From positions 39,020 through 103,019 of the forward strand of contig CAIURC010000158.1 of NCBI GenBank assembly GCA_903901425.1: a DNA stretch of 64,000 nt. Reading direction: 5' to 3'. This DNA comes from an uncultured Spartobacteria bacterium. GTDB lineage: Bacteria; Verrucomicrobiota; Verrucomicrobiia; Chthoniobacterales; Chthoniobacteraceae. Position numbers and translations under genes: made by a program. The notes under the pieces were generated by a model, which saw nothing but the letters and a program-made list of their open reading frames with translations, was not told the DNA's origin and ran no database searches. How positions within the stretch are numbered: position 1 is the stretch's first letter; every line of letters starts with the position of its first letter. Positions 41,620 through 50,411 of the stretch are shown here, piece by piece.

Positions 41620-42999
41620 TTACCCGATCAACGGCTTCACCACGTTCCCCGATACATCGGTGAGCCGGAAATCGCGTCCGGCGTAGTTGAACGTCAGCCG
41701 TTCATGGTCCAGCCCAAGAAGCGCCAGCACCGTGGCGTGGAAATCCGCAATCGACACCCGGTTCTCCGTTGCCCGGTACCCGTGCTCGCCACTGTCCCCG
41801 TAGGCAAACCCGGGCCGGACACCGCCGCCGGCCATCCAGAGCGTGAACGCTTCATTGTTGTGGTCGCGTCCGTCACTGCCCTGGGCGTGCGGAGTCCGGC
41901 CAAATTCGCCCGCCCAGATCACCAGTGTGTCTTGGAGCATTCCGCGCTGCTGCAGATCCTCCAGGAGGGCAGCCAGAGGCCGGTCTGTGGCAGCGCAATT
42001 CGCCTTCAAGCCCGCGTTCAGGTTGAAATGCTGGTCCCAGTTTCCATGGGACACCTCCACAAAGCGCACCCCGGCCTCGAGCATCCGCCTCGCCAGCAGG
42101 CATTTCCGGCCGAAATCGTCCGTGGCTCCGGAACCAATGCCGTACCGGGCGCGCATGGCCTCCGATTCGCGGTTGAGATCCAACACCACAGGCATTTCGC
42201 TCTGCATCTTAAACGCCAGTTCCATCGAGGAAATTGCCCCCTCCACCTCCGGGTTCTGCCGGTCCGCCACCAGCTTCTCGCGGTTGATCTGCTGGATCAA
42301 TTCCAACTGAAGCCTCTGCGCCTCCACGCCCGCCGGCGGCACCAGGTTGCGCACCTCAGCCTCGGCGATGGGACGGTTGTCGGTACCAATTTTTGTCGCC
42401 TGATACATGGCCGGCAGAAACGCGCTTCCGTAATTCTGAGCCCCGGCGGCGGGCGGAGTCAGAGTGACAAACCCCGGCAGATTCCGGTTCAGCGAGCCAA
42501 GTCCGTACAGGGTCCATGCCCCCAGCGACGGCCGGATCGCCTGGGAACTGCCGGTGTGCAGCTTGATCATGGCCTGCGGGTGCGCCGGTAAATCCGTGTG
42601 CATCGAATGCACCATGCACAACTTGTCCGCATGCCGCGCCAGCTCCGGGAACAGCTCCGAAATCCACAGGCCGCTCCCACCATGCTGCGCAAACTTCCAG
42701 GGCGACCCCAGCAGCCGGGTCCCGGGCCGCGGCCCGGGTTTCCCAGAGTCGGCATTCAGCCTCGGCTTGTAGTCGAATGTATCCACATGCGAGGGCGCAC
42801 CCCGCATGCACAAAAACAACACCCGCCGCGCCCTGGGCGCGAAATGGGTGCCTCCGGGGGATTCCGCGCGAACGCCCAGACTGTTCAGGCCGGCAAATGC
42901 GAGGTACCCGAACCCGCACGAGATTTTCTGCAGCACATCGCGCCGGGTCCACAGGGGGGCACCGGTTCCACAGGGCATCGAAAACAGGGGGGGGGTCAT
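41620..42999 (-). CDS. DUF1501 domain protein (Tat-type signal)
   Basis: 459 aa. TRRDVLQKISCGFGYLAFAG near residues 18-37 fits a Tat signal peptide (RR-D). The DUF1501 body carries conserved Asp/His/Glu of the alkaline-phosphatase superfamily: RRVLFLCMRGAPSHVDTFDY, GVRFVEVSHGNWDQHFN and LVIWAGEFGRTPHAQGSDGR. PVC bacteria pair DUF1501 with DUF1549/DUF1553 cytochromes, as here; substrates are proposed sulfated or planktonic-polymer esters but unproven. The start overlaps the DUF1549/1553 gene stop by 4 bp. Confidence 0.9.
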   Translation of the reverse strand: MTPPLFSMPCGTGAPLWTRRDVLQKISCGFGYLAFAGLNSLGVRAESPGGTHFAPRARRVLFLCMRGAPSHVDTFDYKPRLNADSGKPGPRPGTRLLGSPWKFAQHGGSGLWISELFPELARHADKLCMVHSMHTDLPAHPQAMIKLHTGSSQAIRPSLGAWTLYGLGSLNRNLPGFVTLTPPAAGAQNYGSAFLPAMYQATKIGTDNRPIAEAEVRNLVPPAGVEAQRLQLELIQQINREKLVADRQNPEVEGAISSMELAFKMQSEMPVVLDLNRESEAMRARYGIGSGATDDFGRKCLLARRMLEAGVRFVEVSHGNWDQHFNLNAGLKANCAATDRPLAALLEDLQQRGMLQDTLVIWAGEFGRTPHAQGSDGRDHNNEAFTLWMAGGGVRPGFAYGDSGEHGYRATENRVSIADFHATVLALLGLDHERLTFNYAGRDFRLTDVSGNVVKPLIG

Positions 43000-45533
43000 G
43001 GCAGGTGACGAAATTCAGCGGTGGCAAAAAGGGCGTGGCAGAATGCGCTCCAGGCCGGCTCCCGAGCAGGCTGTCCGGCCGGGAACTTTCCAAAAAACTC
43101 CCGGGCGCTCCTGGCCTCGGCCGCCGAAGGATCGCGTCCCAGGATGAGCCGGTACGCCATCTGCAGGCGCCGCCCTTCGTCGGGGGCCGAGGCCGTGACA
43201 CGCTGCCCGGTTTTCCTGGCCAGTTCATGGACAAACGGGCTGTTCAGCAGGTACAGGGCCTGGGAGGGCACGTTAGTCGTTTCCCGGCTCCCGGTGACCA
43301 GGCTGTTCTCGGCAAAGTCGAAAACCGCCAGCGCGTCCGGCAGGAGATCGCGGGGCACAGGCAGATACACGCTCCGGTGGGTGCCGCCCACCTTCACAAT
43401 CCGCTCCTCAACCATGGCCCGGCGCGGCCCGCCCATGGGCCCCTCCCCCTCCTCCGCCACCGCAGAGGCCAGAGGCGGATTGAGGTCCAGTGACCCAGCG
43501 GCAGACAGAAGGGCGTCCCGAACACATTCCGCCTCCAGTACGCGCTGGGAACGGCGCCAGTGGAGCCGGTTTTCCGGGTCGACCCGGAACCGCTCCGGCT
43601 CAAACGCCGAGTCCAACTGGTAGGTCCGGCTCAGCACAATCCTCCGGATCAGCCGTTTGAGCGACCAGCCATCCCGTTGAAATTCCGAGGCCAGATAATC
43701 CAGCAACTCCGGATGGCTGGGAGTCCGCCCCCCCCTCCCGAAATTGTCGGGGGATGCCACCAGGCCGGTGCCGAAGATCCAGTGCCAGACCCGGTTCACC
43801 ATCACCCGGCTGGTCAGCGGGTTTTCCGGGGAAACCAGGGCGTCCGCGAGCTGCAACCGGCCGCTGGCGCCAGCGGGGATTTCCACCGGCCCGGCCCGGA
43901 ACAGGGCTGGAAAACCGCGGGGCACCTTTTCCCCGGGCTGGCCCGACTCGCCCCGGACATACAGCGCGCTGTCGCCGAGGATGGCAAATTCCGGAGGCCG
44001 CCCCAGAAACCGCTGGCGGAACCGGTCCAGGGGGGACGCAGGGGCGTCGGCAGCGGATGCGGGCAGGTCCACGGTGCCCATGGCCAGCGGCCGGGCTTTT
44101 CCGCCGGGTTCAAAGGCGGCCAGTTCGCTTTCGAGCGCCCCGATCTGGGTGGCCAGCGCAAGAAACCGGAGCTGCTGGCGCGGGTCGGGCGGAGCCTGTT
44201 GCCGGCTGGCAAACCGCTCCCGGAGCGCGGCCTCGACCTCGGCCCGGGCATCGGCCAGTTGCTTTTCCATGCGCCGGCGTTCCTCGGGATCCAGGGTGTT
44301 TTCAAGAACCCACGCGCCCGAATTCTGCGGGAGTTCCAAGAGCCGGCTCGGATGCCGGTTCTGGACTCCGGCCGCGGTGCCGTACCGGGTGTCCGTGCTC
44401 AGAAAGATGCCGGCCAGGGCGTAGTACTCGCGCTGGGAAACGGGGTCGAGCTTGTGGTCATGGCAGCGGGCACAGGCCACGGTGAGCCCCAGGAAAGCCT
44501 GGGTGACGGCGTCGATCTGTTCGTCCGCCAGGTCGAGATGGAACTGGCGCGGGTTGGGATCGTTGAGCGCCTTGGGGCCCAGCGCCAGAAACCCGGTGGC
44601 CACCAGGTTCGCCGCGCGTTCCGCCGCCGATGCCGCCGGAAGAAGATCCCCGGCCACCTGTTCCCGGACAAACCGGTCAAAGGGTTTGTCCGCGTTAAAC
44701 GCGTCAATGACATAGTCCCGGTACCGCCAGGCCGCGGGATAAGCCTGGTTCACGTCCCGCCCGCTGGATTCCGCGTACCGGGCCACGTCCAGCCAGTGCC
44801 GGCCCCAGCGTTCCCCGAACTGGGGCGAGGCCAGGAGCCGGTCCACCACGTTTTCAAAGGCACCCGGATCTGGGTCGGCCAGAAACCGCTGGAGATCGGC
44901 AGGCGCAGGCGGCAGCCCGGTCAGGTCAAAATAGGCGCGCCGGAGCAGGCCCGGTTTGCCGGCATCGCCCACGGGCTGGAGCCCCTTTTTTTCCAGTTCA
45001 GCGAGAATGAAAGCGTCGACCGGGGTTCTGGCCCACGCGGCGGGTTCCGGCACCGGCGGGTTGCGGAGCGGCTGAAAGGCCCACCATCCGGCAGGGGTCC
45101 GGGGGACACCGCCCGCCCGGGGGTCGGGCGCGCCGTCCCGCACCCATTTCTCCAAGTCGGCAATCACCGGGTCCGGCAGTTTGCCGCCCTTTTTTTTCGG
45201 CGGCATGAGGAGGTCCGGGTTGTGGTAACGGACGGCTTCCAGAAGCCGGCTGTGTTCCGGGTCGCCCGGGACCACTGCGGGCCCCGAATCGCCCCCGGCC
45301 CGGATGCCTTCGCGCGTGTCGAGCATCAGGTTCCCCTTGTTTTTCCCTGTTTTTTCCGAGTGACACTCGTAGCAGTGCTCGGACAGCACGGGCCGGATTT
45401 TCTTTTCGAAAAACTCGAGCTGTCTGGCGTCCGTGTGGGGTTCCGCCTCCGTCGGACCAGCGGCAATGCTCCCAGGAACGCAGATCCCGAGGATCAGAAA
45501 ACCCAGAAGCAACAGTGGTGAGGGGCAAGCCAT
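42996..45533 (-). CDS. PSD1/DUF1549/DUF1553 cytochrome c-domain protein
   Basis: 845 aa from the ATG at 45533 (signal peptide MACPSPLLLLGFLILGICVP). The cytochrome c motif CYECH (about residue 54) opens a planctomycete-type PSD1 domain with SRLLEAVRYHNPDLLMPPKK, then DUF1549 (WWAFQPLRNPPVPEPAAW ... DKPFDRFVREQVAGDLLPAA) and DUF1553 (LVSPENPLTSRVMVNRVWHW, LLDYLASEFQRDGWSLKRLI). These proteins are exported; the haem suggests electron transfer linked to an outer-surface enzyme. It is the first of a two-gene unit with DUF1501, facing away from the export operon. Confidence 0.92.
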   Translation of the reverse strand: MACPSPLLLLGFLILGICVPGSIAAGPTEAEPHTDARQLEFFEKKIRPVLSEHCYECHSEKTGKNKGNLMLDTREGIRAGGDSGPAVVPGDPEHSRLLEAVRYHNPDLLMPPKKKGGKLPDPVIADLEKWVRDGAPDPRAGGVPRTPAGWWAFQPLRNPPVPEPAAWARTPVDAFILAELEKKGLQPVGDAGKPGLLRRAYFDLTGLPPAPADLQRFLADPDPGAFENVVDRLLASPQFGERWGRHWLDVARYAESSGRDVNQAYPAAWRYRDYVIDAFNADKPFDRFVREQVAGDLLPAASAAERAANLVATGFLALGPKALNDPNPRQFHLDLADEQIDAVTQAFLGLTVACARCHDHKLDPVSQREYYALAGIFLSTDTRYGTAAGVQNRHPSRLLELPQNSGAWVLENTLDPEERRRMEKQLADARAEVEAALRERFASRQQAPPDPRQQLRFLALATQIGALESELAAFEPGGKARPLAMGTVDLPASAADAPASPLDRFRQRFLGRPPEFAILGDSALYVRGESGQPGEKVPRGFPALFRAGPVEIPAGASGRLQLADALVSPENPLTSRVMVNRVWHWIFGTGLVASPDNFGRGGRTPSHPELLDYLASEFQRDGWSLKRLIRRIVLSRTYQLDSAFEPERFRVDPENRLHWRRSQRVLEAECVRDALLSAAGSLDLNPPLASAVAEEGEGPMGGPRRAMVEERIVKVGGTHRSVYLPVPRDLLPDALAVFDFAENSLVTGSRETTNVPSQALYLLNSPFVHELARKTGQRVTASAPDEGRRLQMAYRLILGRDPSAAEARSAREFFGKFPAGQPAREPAWSAFCHALFATAEFRHLP

Positions 45534-45677
45534 ACGTGGAAATTGGCGGAGATTGGCGGATTCACAGGAAGGGACGTTTTGGTGCAGCCAAGGGTTACAA
45601 CGGAATCGCACAGGGGCGGTGAAATGGACGGTTTTTGCCAGGAACGCGCAGTTGGCTGGATTGGAAATCCTGCCTGA

Positions 45678-45713
45678 TGGACTCGATGGACCGAATGGAC
45701 TTTATGGACGTGG
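45678..45713. repeat. four 9-bp tandem repeats
   Basis: TGGAC-N4 repeated four times with exact 9-bp period at 45678, 45687, 45696 and 45705. It lies in the 262-bp divergent gap between the PSD1 gene and the permease gene. The frame through it would give a Gly-rich peptide, but this is upstream of the permease fold. Confidence 0.7.
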
Positions 45714-45795
45714 GGGACCTGATCCATCTCGGTGGCCGGCAAGTCCGGGCCACCCGCATTTGACGTCCACTCCAACGGCTGTTTGGATCGGGAGC

Positions 45796-46929
45796 GTGTT
45801 GCGTCTGGCTTTGAAGATGCTGTTTGGGGACCGCGCCAAGTACGGGATGCTCGTGTGTGGGCTGAGTTTCTGCGCGCTCCTGATGTCCCAGCAGTGCTCC
45901 GTGTTCTGTGGACTGCTGCTGTGGACCACGGCCACGCTCCGGAACGTCCGGGCCCCGATCTGGGTGGCAGACGCCAAGGTGGAACAGGTGAACGAGGCGG
46001 TTTCGCTGCGGGAGGTGGAGGTGGAACGGGTGCGGTCGGTGCCCGGAGTGGAATGGGCGGTGCCGTTGTACTGGGGGATCCTGCAGGCCCGCCTTCCAGA
46101 CGGCACCTTCCAAGGCCTGCAGTTGACGGGGCTGGACAGCGCCTCACTCGTGGGACGCCCGGGCCGGATGCGGGAGGGGCGGGTGGAGGATTTGCGGTTG
46201 CCGAACGCGGTGATTGTGGATCAGGTGGCGCTGGCCAAGTTTGCAAAGCGCGGGGTCCAGTTGCGGGTGGGGTCGGTGTTTGAGATCAACGACAAGGAGG
46301 CGCGGGTGGTCGGGATCTGCGAAACGGACCGGTCGTTTCTCGGCCAGCCGTATGTGTTCACGACCTATGCCCGGGCCCTGGAATACGCGCCCCGCCAGCG
46401 GAAACAGCTCTCATTTGTCCTGGTGCAGCCCCGGCGCGAGGCGGCTGTGGCCGAGGTGCTCCAGCGGATTTCGCAGTTGGGCGGACTGCGGGCCGTGACC
46501 GAGCGCGAGTTCGCCTGGGAAACGCTGGTCTGGTATTTCCGCAACACCGGGATCCCGATTTCGTTTGGGACGGTGGTGCTGCTGGGGGTGGTGGTGGGGA
46601 TCGCGATTGCAGGCCAGACGTTTTACCTGTTTGTGTACGAAAACCTCCGGTTCATGGCGGCGCTGAAAGCGATGGGAGCCCGGTTCCGGACACTGGCGGG
46701 GATGGTATTTCTTCAGGCGTTGACCGTGGGGTTCACCGGATACGGGCTGGGCGTTGGGCTGGCGGCGTTGTTTGGCCGGGCGGTTTTGGAGAAGGGGCAG
46801 CCGCCTTTTTACATGCCGTGGCAGGTGCTGGTTTTCACAGGGGTGGTGATTCTCCTGATCTGCTGTCTTTCGGCGCTGGTGGGGCTCGTAAAAATCGCCC
46901 GGGCGGAACCCGCCATGGTTTTCAAATGA
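45796..46929 (+). CDS. ABC transporter permease (DevC/MacB-like)
   Basis: About 377 aa if it starts at the GTG at 45796 (a TTG at 45799 has better spacing from the upstream GGGAG); the frame is open far upstream, but that part carries the repeats and no fold. Four membrane segments: KYGMLVCGLSFCALLMSQQC, SFGTVVLLGVVVGIAIAGQT, VFLQALTVGFTGYGLGVGLA and VLVFTGVVILLICCLSALVG. A soluble domain (about residues 45-255) sits between the first two. The FtsX loop FMAALKAMGARFRTLAG is the ATPase contact. It is the first of permease, ATPase, HlyD. Its stop overlaps the ATPase ATG by 4 bp. Probably exports a glycolipid or similar, as DevBCA does. Confidence 0.85.
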   Translation: MLRLALKMLFGDRAKYGMLVCGLSFCALLMSQQCSVFCGLLLWTTATLRNVRAPIWVADAKVEQVNEAVSLREVEVERVRSVPGVEWAVPLYWGILQARLPDGTFQGLQLTGLDSASLVGRPGRMREGRVEDLRLPNAVIVDQVALAKFAKRGVQLRVGSVFEINDKEARVVGICETDRSFLGQPYVFTTYARALEYAPRQRKQLSFVLVQPRREAAVAEVLQRISQLGGLRAVTEREFAWETLVWYFRNTGIPISFGTVVLLGVVVGIAIAGQTFYLFVYENLRFMAALKAMGARFRTLAGMVFLQALTVGFTGYGLGVGLAALFGRAVLEKGQPPFYMPWQVLVFTGVVILLICCLSALVGLVKIARAEPAMVFK

Positions 46930-47639
46930 CAACGCTCAGCCCAGGGGGAGTGATCGGACGCGGACTCGTCAAATCCTACGGGCACGGCGAGAACCGGCTG
47001 TATGCGTTGAAAGGGGTGGATTTCGAGGCCCGGTGCGGCGAATTAACGATGATCGTCGGGCCGTCCGGCTGCGGGAAAACGACGCTGCTGAGCGTGCTCT
47101 GTGGAACGCTCCGGTGCGAGGCCGGGACGGTGGAATTGTTCGGGCAGGCGCTGGAAAATCTGAGCCCGGGAGCGGTGACCGCGTTTCGCGGACGGAACGT
47201 CGGGTTCGTTTTCCAGCAGTTCAACCTGATTCCGACCTGGACGGCGGTGGAAAATGTGAGTGTGCCCCTGCTGCTCAACGGCTGGACACGGTCCCGGGCG
47301 GAATCGGCCGCGGCGGAATTGCTGGGCCGGGTCGGGCTGGCTGAAAAACTCCGGGCATATCCGGCGCAGCTTTCGGGGGGACAACAGCAGCGGGTGGCGA
47401 TTGCACGCGGCCTGGTGCATGCGCCGCGGCTGTTGATCTGTGACGAACCCACGGCGGCACTCGACGCGGCCTCAGGCCAGAAGGTGCTCGAGTTGTTGCG
47501 GGAATCGGCCTGTCACCCGGACCGATGCGTGGTGGTGGTGACTCACGACAGCCGGATCTTCGGTTTTGCAGATCGGATCGCGGAGATGGAAGATGGCCAG
47601 ATGAAAGCGTTTTACGGGAAGGGCGAATACCGTGGTTGA
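46926..47639 (+). CDS. ABC transporter ATP-binding protein (DevA-like)
   Basis: 237 aa from the ATG at 46926. Walker A GPSGCGKTTLLSVL, Q-loop VFQQFNLIPTWTA, signature LSGGQQQRVAIARGL, Walker B RLLICDEPTAALD and the switch His in VVVTHDSRIFGFAD are intact. It is the cytoplasmic motor of the adjacent permease. The HlyD-type gene starts at a GTG 8 bp before this stop, so all three genes are translationally linked. Confidence 0.95.
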   Translation: MTTLSPGGVIGRGLVKSYGHGENRLYALKGVDFEARCGELTMIVGPSGCGKTTLLSVLCGTLRCEAGTVELFGQALENLSPGAVTAFRGRNVGFVFQQFNLIPTWTAVENVSVPLLLNGWTRSRAESAAAELLGRVGLAEKLRAYPAQLSGGQQQRVAIARGLVHAPRLLICDEPTAALDAASGQKVLELLRESACHPDRCVVVVTHDSRIFGFADRIAEMEDGQMKAFYGKGEYRG

Positions 47640-48567
47640 ATGGCTCAAACGTCCGTCGATCTGGCTGGCCGTGGCCGGCATCGGACTCGCCGTGTCCCTC
47701 GTCCTGCGCCAGCGCGCGGAGGTTCCCGCACCGCCGCCCGTGGTGCCCCCCTCCTCCGCGCCCTTTGCCGACACCATTGGTGCCCGGGGAATTCTGGAGG
47801 CCGTGGATGAAAATGTCCGGGTCGCCCCCGCCGTGGCCGGATTGGTGTCCGAGGTCCGGGTCCGGGTCGGTGACGAGGTCAAACGCGGGGACCTGCTTTT
47901 TTCCCAGGACAACCGGGAGGCAGAAGCGGAGCGGATGGCGCAGGAGGCGGCAGCCGGGGCACTGGAGGCGGCGGTGAAAGAGGCGGAGGTTGCGGTGGCC
48001 GACCGGACCGACCAGTGGAAACGGACGGAACAGTTGAACCGCGCGGCCAGTGTCGAGGAAAAGCAGCGCACCCTGTTTGCCCTGCGGTTGGCAGAGGCGC
48101 GTCTGGCGTCCGCCCGTGCCCAACTGGAGGCCTCTCGGGCTCTGGTGGCGCAGGCCCGGACCCGGTGCGCGCTCATGGAAGTGCGTGCGCCGCGGGATGG
48201 GACGATTTTGCAGGTGAACATCCGGGCGGGTGAATACCTGGTGCCCGGCACGGGGGAAAACCCGCTGTTGTTGGGGGAAATACGGGAACTTCAGTTGCGT
48301 GCGGACGTGGACGAGGACAACGCGACGCGGGTGCATGCCGGATGCGAGGCGGTGGCGTATGTGAAGGGACAGCGGTTGGCAGGAATTCCGCTGCGCTTTG
48401 TGCGGGTGGAGCCCTATATTGTCCCCAAGCGGGCCTTGGCAGGAGAAAGCAATGAGCGGGTAGACACCCGGGTTTTGCAGGTGATTTTCCGTCTGGAACG
48501 CCCGTCCATCCCCCTGTACGTGGGGCAACAGATGGACGTCTTCCTGAAAGGCGCCGGCGCGCCCTAG
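47632..48567 (+). CDS. HlyD-family periplasmic adaptor (DevB-like)
   Basis: 311 aa from a GTG. One N-terminal membrane segment (SIWLAVAGIGLAVSLVL), a lipoyl-like half (VRVAPAVAGLVSEVRVRVGD), a long helical hairpin rich in Ala/Glu/Arg (about 100-185), the second lipoyl half (CALMEVRAPRDGTILQVNIR) and a beta-barrel part (LQLRADVDEDNATRVHAG). It links the inner-membrane ABC pump to an outer-membrane channel. No TolC-like gene is nearby. Confidence 0.9.
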   Translation: MVEWLKRPSIWLAVAGIGLAVSLVLRQRAEVPAPPPVVPPSSAPFADTIGARGILEAVDENVRVAPAVAGLVSEVRVRVGDEVKRGDLLFSQDNREAEAERMAQEAAAGALEAAVKEAEVAVADRTDQWKRTEQLNRAASVEEKQRTLFALRLAEARLASARAQLEASRALVAQARTRCALMEVRAPRDGTILQVNIRAGEYLVPGTGENPLLLGEIRELQLRADVDEDNATRVHAGCEAVAYVKGQRLAGIPLRFVRVEPYIVPKRALAGESNERVDTRVLQVIFRLERPSIPLYVGQQMDVFLKGAGAP

Positions 48568-48672
48568 ACGCCGGGGTACCGCCCCCCGGCGCTGACTGCT
48601 GGGCCTGCCCCTTTGTGATCAGCAGGGTTGCTCCCCGCCAAATCCTGCGCTAATCAAAAGGGGCGGTTGTTC

Positions 48673-48760
48673 GGAGGGGTGGCAGAGTGGTCGATCGCGC
48701 CGGTCTTGAAAACCGGAGACCCGAAAGGGTCCGTGGGTTCGAATCCCACCCCCTCCGCCA
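48673..48760 (+). tRNA. tRNA-Ser (UGA anticodon)
   Basis: 88 bases with the CCA encoded. The acceptor stem GGAGGGG pairs with CCCCTCC, discriminator G. The anticodon loop CTTGAAA (UGA at 48707-48709) sits between CCGGT and ACCGG. The long variable arm (GAGACCCGAAAGGGTCCG region) is class II, as in Ser tRNAs. The T loop TTCGAAT is normal. Confidence 0.95.
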
Positions 48761-49070
48761 GTTCTTGCCCTTCCCCAGAGATCCGCTCCAGAGATCCGCT
48801 CCAACCCCTGAGCTCGCTGGGTGGGCTTTCTTCCTCTTCCGGACGGACCCTCCTCAGCCCCCCGAACCCGTCAGATCCCGGGAAACGCTTCTCGGGCCGC
48901 AAACGATGGCTCCGCTGACGCGCTCCCGGATCCCGCCCGTCTTCGGGCCAAGGGCCCCAAAAGGCAGTTCGTCACGATTTTCAGGGCCGGCATTTCTAGC
49001 GGGGCCACCCTTCGCAAAGGCTCAAAACCGCGCTTGACCGTTCTGTTTTTTTGAAGATTCAATCGAATCC
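48761..49070. other. 310-bp gap after tRNA-Ser
   Basis: No convincing gene. It holds a 13-bp sequence duplicated in tandem (48777-48789 and 48790-48802, AGAGATCCGCTCC). No clear integrase remnant or attachment-site duplication of the tRNA 3' end is visible. Confidence 0.5.
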
Positions 49071-50315
49071 ATGCTTAGGTCCCTAAGACACCGGTTTTCG
49101 TTTCTCCGCTGGCCGCTCTTTCCCCTGTCTGATCTGGTCACGGGAATTCAGCCCAAATCGAAACTGGGCCGGCATCTGGCTCAAGCCCCCTACTCGATCC
49201 GGCTTTTGCGGTACTGGTGGGCCGGTCAGGCGCTTGCAGAAGAGGCCGAGCGCATCGGCCGTCCCCTCCGGGTGCTGGATCTGGGATGCGAACGGGGCTG
49301 GCTGAGGCATTTCACCCCGGCTTCGGCCGTTGCCCACTGGACAGGGTTCGACTGGAACCCAAAGCGCGGGGAAATTTCGGGGTACGACGAAATCCACGCC
49401 GGGAACGCCGACCAGCAGCTGCCTTTCGCGGCCTGCCAGTTTGATGCCGTGATCAGTTTGCATGTCTTTGAGCATCTTCCCCGACCGGCTGCCACGCTGG
49501 CCGAGGTCAGCCGGATTCTGAAGCCGGGCGGCATTTTCCTCGGGGGAACGCCGACGATGCCGCACATTTTTGCGGTGCTCCGGGAGAAATATTTCCGCCG
49601 AATGGCGCGCGCGGGCAAGATTCCGCCCGGTGGACACATTACCTGTATTTCCCCGAGACGCTGGCGCGCGCTCTCTGAGGAAGTGGGACTGGACGTGGAG
49701 TTCGCAGTGGGTTCGCATGCGGTGCGGATGACGGGCAGCCGTCTGGAACATTTCCGATGGTGGATTCGGCTGAACCAGCTCTGGGGTGCATTGTTTCCCT
49801 CGCTGGGGAGCGAATGCTACCTGAGAGCGCGGCGGGAACCAGCATGGGCCTCGGCCCCGGCCCCGTTGCCGCGAGGAAACGGGCGTCCACGTCTGGCATG
49901 GGCAGCGGCGGCAGCAGTCACCCTTCTGGCCTTGGGGGCGGGCCTGCTCCCGTTCTGGAATGGGAAGACATCACCGGCCTCGGAATGCCCGATCACCGCA
50001 TGGCTGGACCACCACCAGTCCGGCGACGACCATTTCATTGTTCTGGCAGACGACCACATCCCGGCCCACATCCGTTCCCGGTCGGATGTGACCCATGTGG
50101 AGGAAGTGGCGGATCTGCACCAGCATCTCCTGAAGAACCGCTCGGCGCACCTGATGGTGGAAAGCGACGACTTGGATTCCGTGATCCGGACCGGGGCTTT
50201 GGCCAAGCGCCCGCTGCTCTCACGTCTGATCAAGGGGCCCGCGAATTTTTTCCTGCTCCAGCCCGAACCGGAGATTTCGCCGGACAACTCCGGCCATGCG
50301 CCTCAGCATCTCTGA
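49071..50315 (+). CDS. SAM methyltransferase fused to a membrane helix and GT39-like tail
   Basis: 414 aa. Residues about 65-170 are a class I methyltransferase: VLDLGCERGWLRHF (motif I, G-x-G) and DAVISLHVFEHLPRPAATLA (motif II/III). A membrane helix follows (LAWAAAAAVTLLALGAGLLP, about 279-298). The last 110 residues (PITAWLDHHQSGDDHFIVLA, then HLLKNRSAHLMVESDDLDSV, then IKGPANFFLLQP) resemble the soluble tail of GT39/ArnT-type glycosyltransferases. The cytoplasmic methyltransferase thus appears joined to a periplasmic-type segment, an unusual pairing. Function unknown; possibly a remodelled lipid- or glycan-methylating enzyme. Confidence 0.8.
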   Translation: MLRSLRHRFSFLRWPLFPLSDLVTGIQPKSKLGRHLAQAPYSIRLLRYWWAGQALAEEAERIGRPLRVLDLGCERGWLRHFTPASAVAHWTGFDWNPKRGEISGYDEIHAGNADQQLPFAACQFDAVISLHVFEHLPRPAATLAEVSRILKPGGIFLGGTPTMPHIFAVLREKYFRRMARAGKIPPGGHITCISPRRWRALSEEVGLDVEFAVGSHAVRMTGSRLEHFRWWIRLNQLWGALFPSLGSECYLRARREPAWASAPAPLPRGNGRPRLAWAAAAAVTLLALGAGLLPFWNGKTSPASECPITAWLDHHQSGDDHFIVLADDHIPAHIRSRSDVTHVEEVADLHQHLLKNRSAHLMVESDDLDSVIRTGALAKRPLLSRLIKGPANFFLLQPEPEISPDNSGHAPQHL

Positions 50316-50411
50316 TGCTGGGAGGGAGTGCCTTTTCCTCAGCGGCATCGGCCCGCGTGAAGCCCCTCCCGGCGTGAGGAAAACTTGGAATTCACGCGGC
50401 ACCAGGGTGCC

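Noticed and set aside
43560..45521. Plus-strand gene opposite the PSD1 cytochrome gene
   Set aside because: Mirror of the strongly conserved DUF1549/DUF1553 frame; no family signature.
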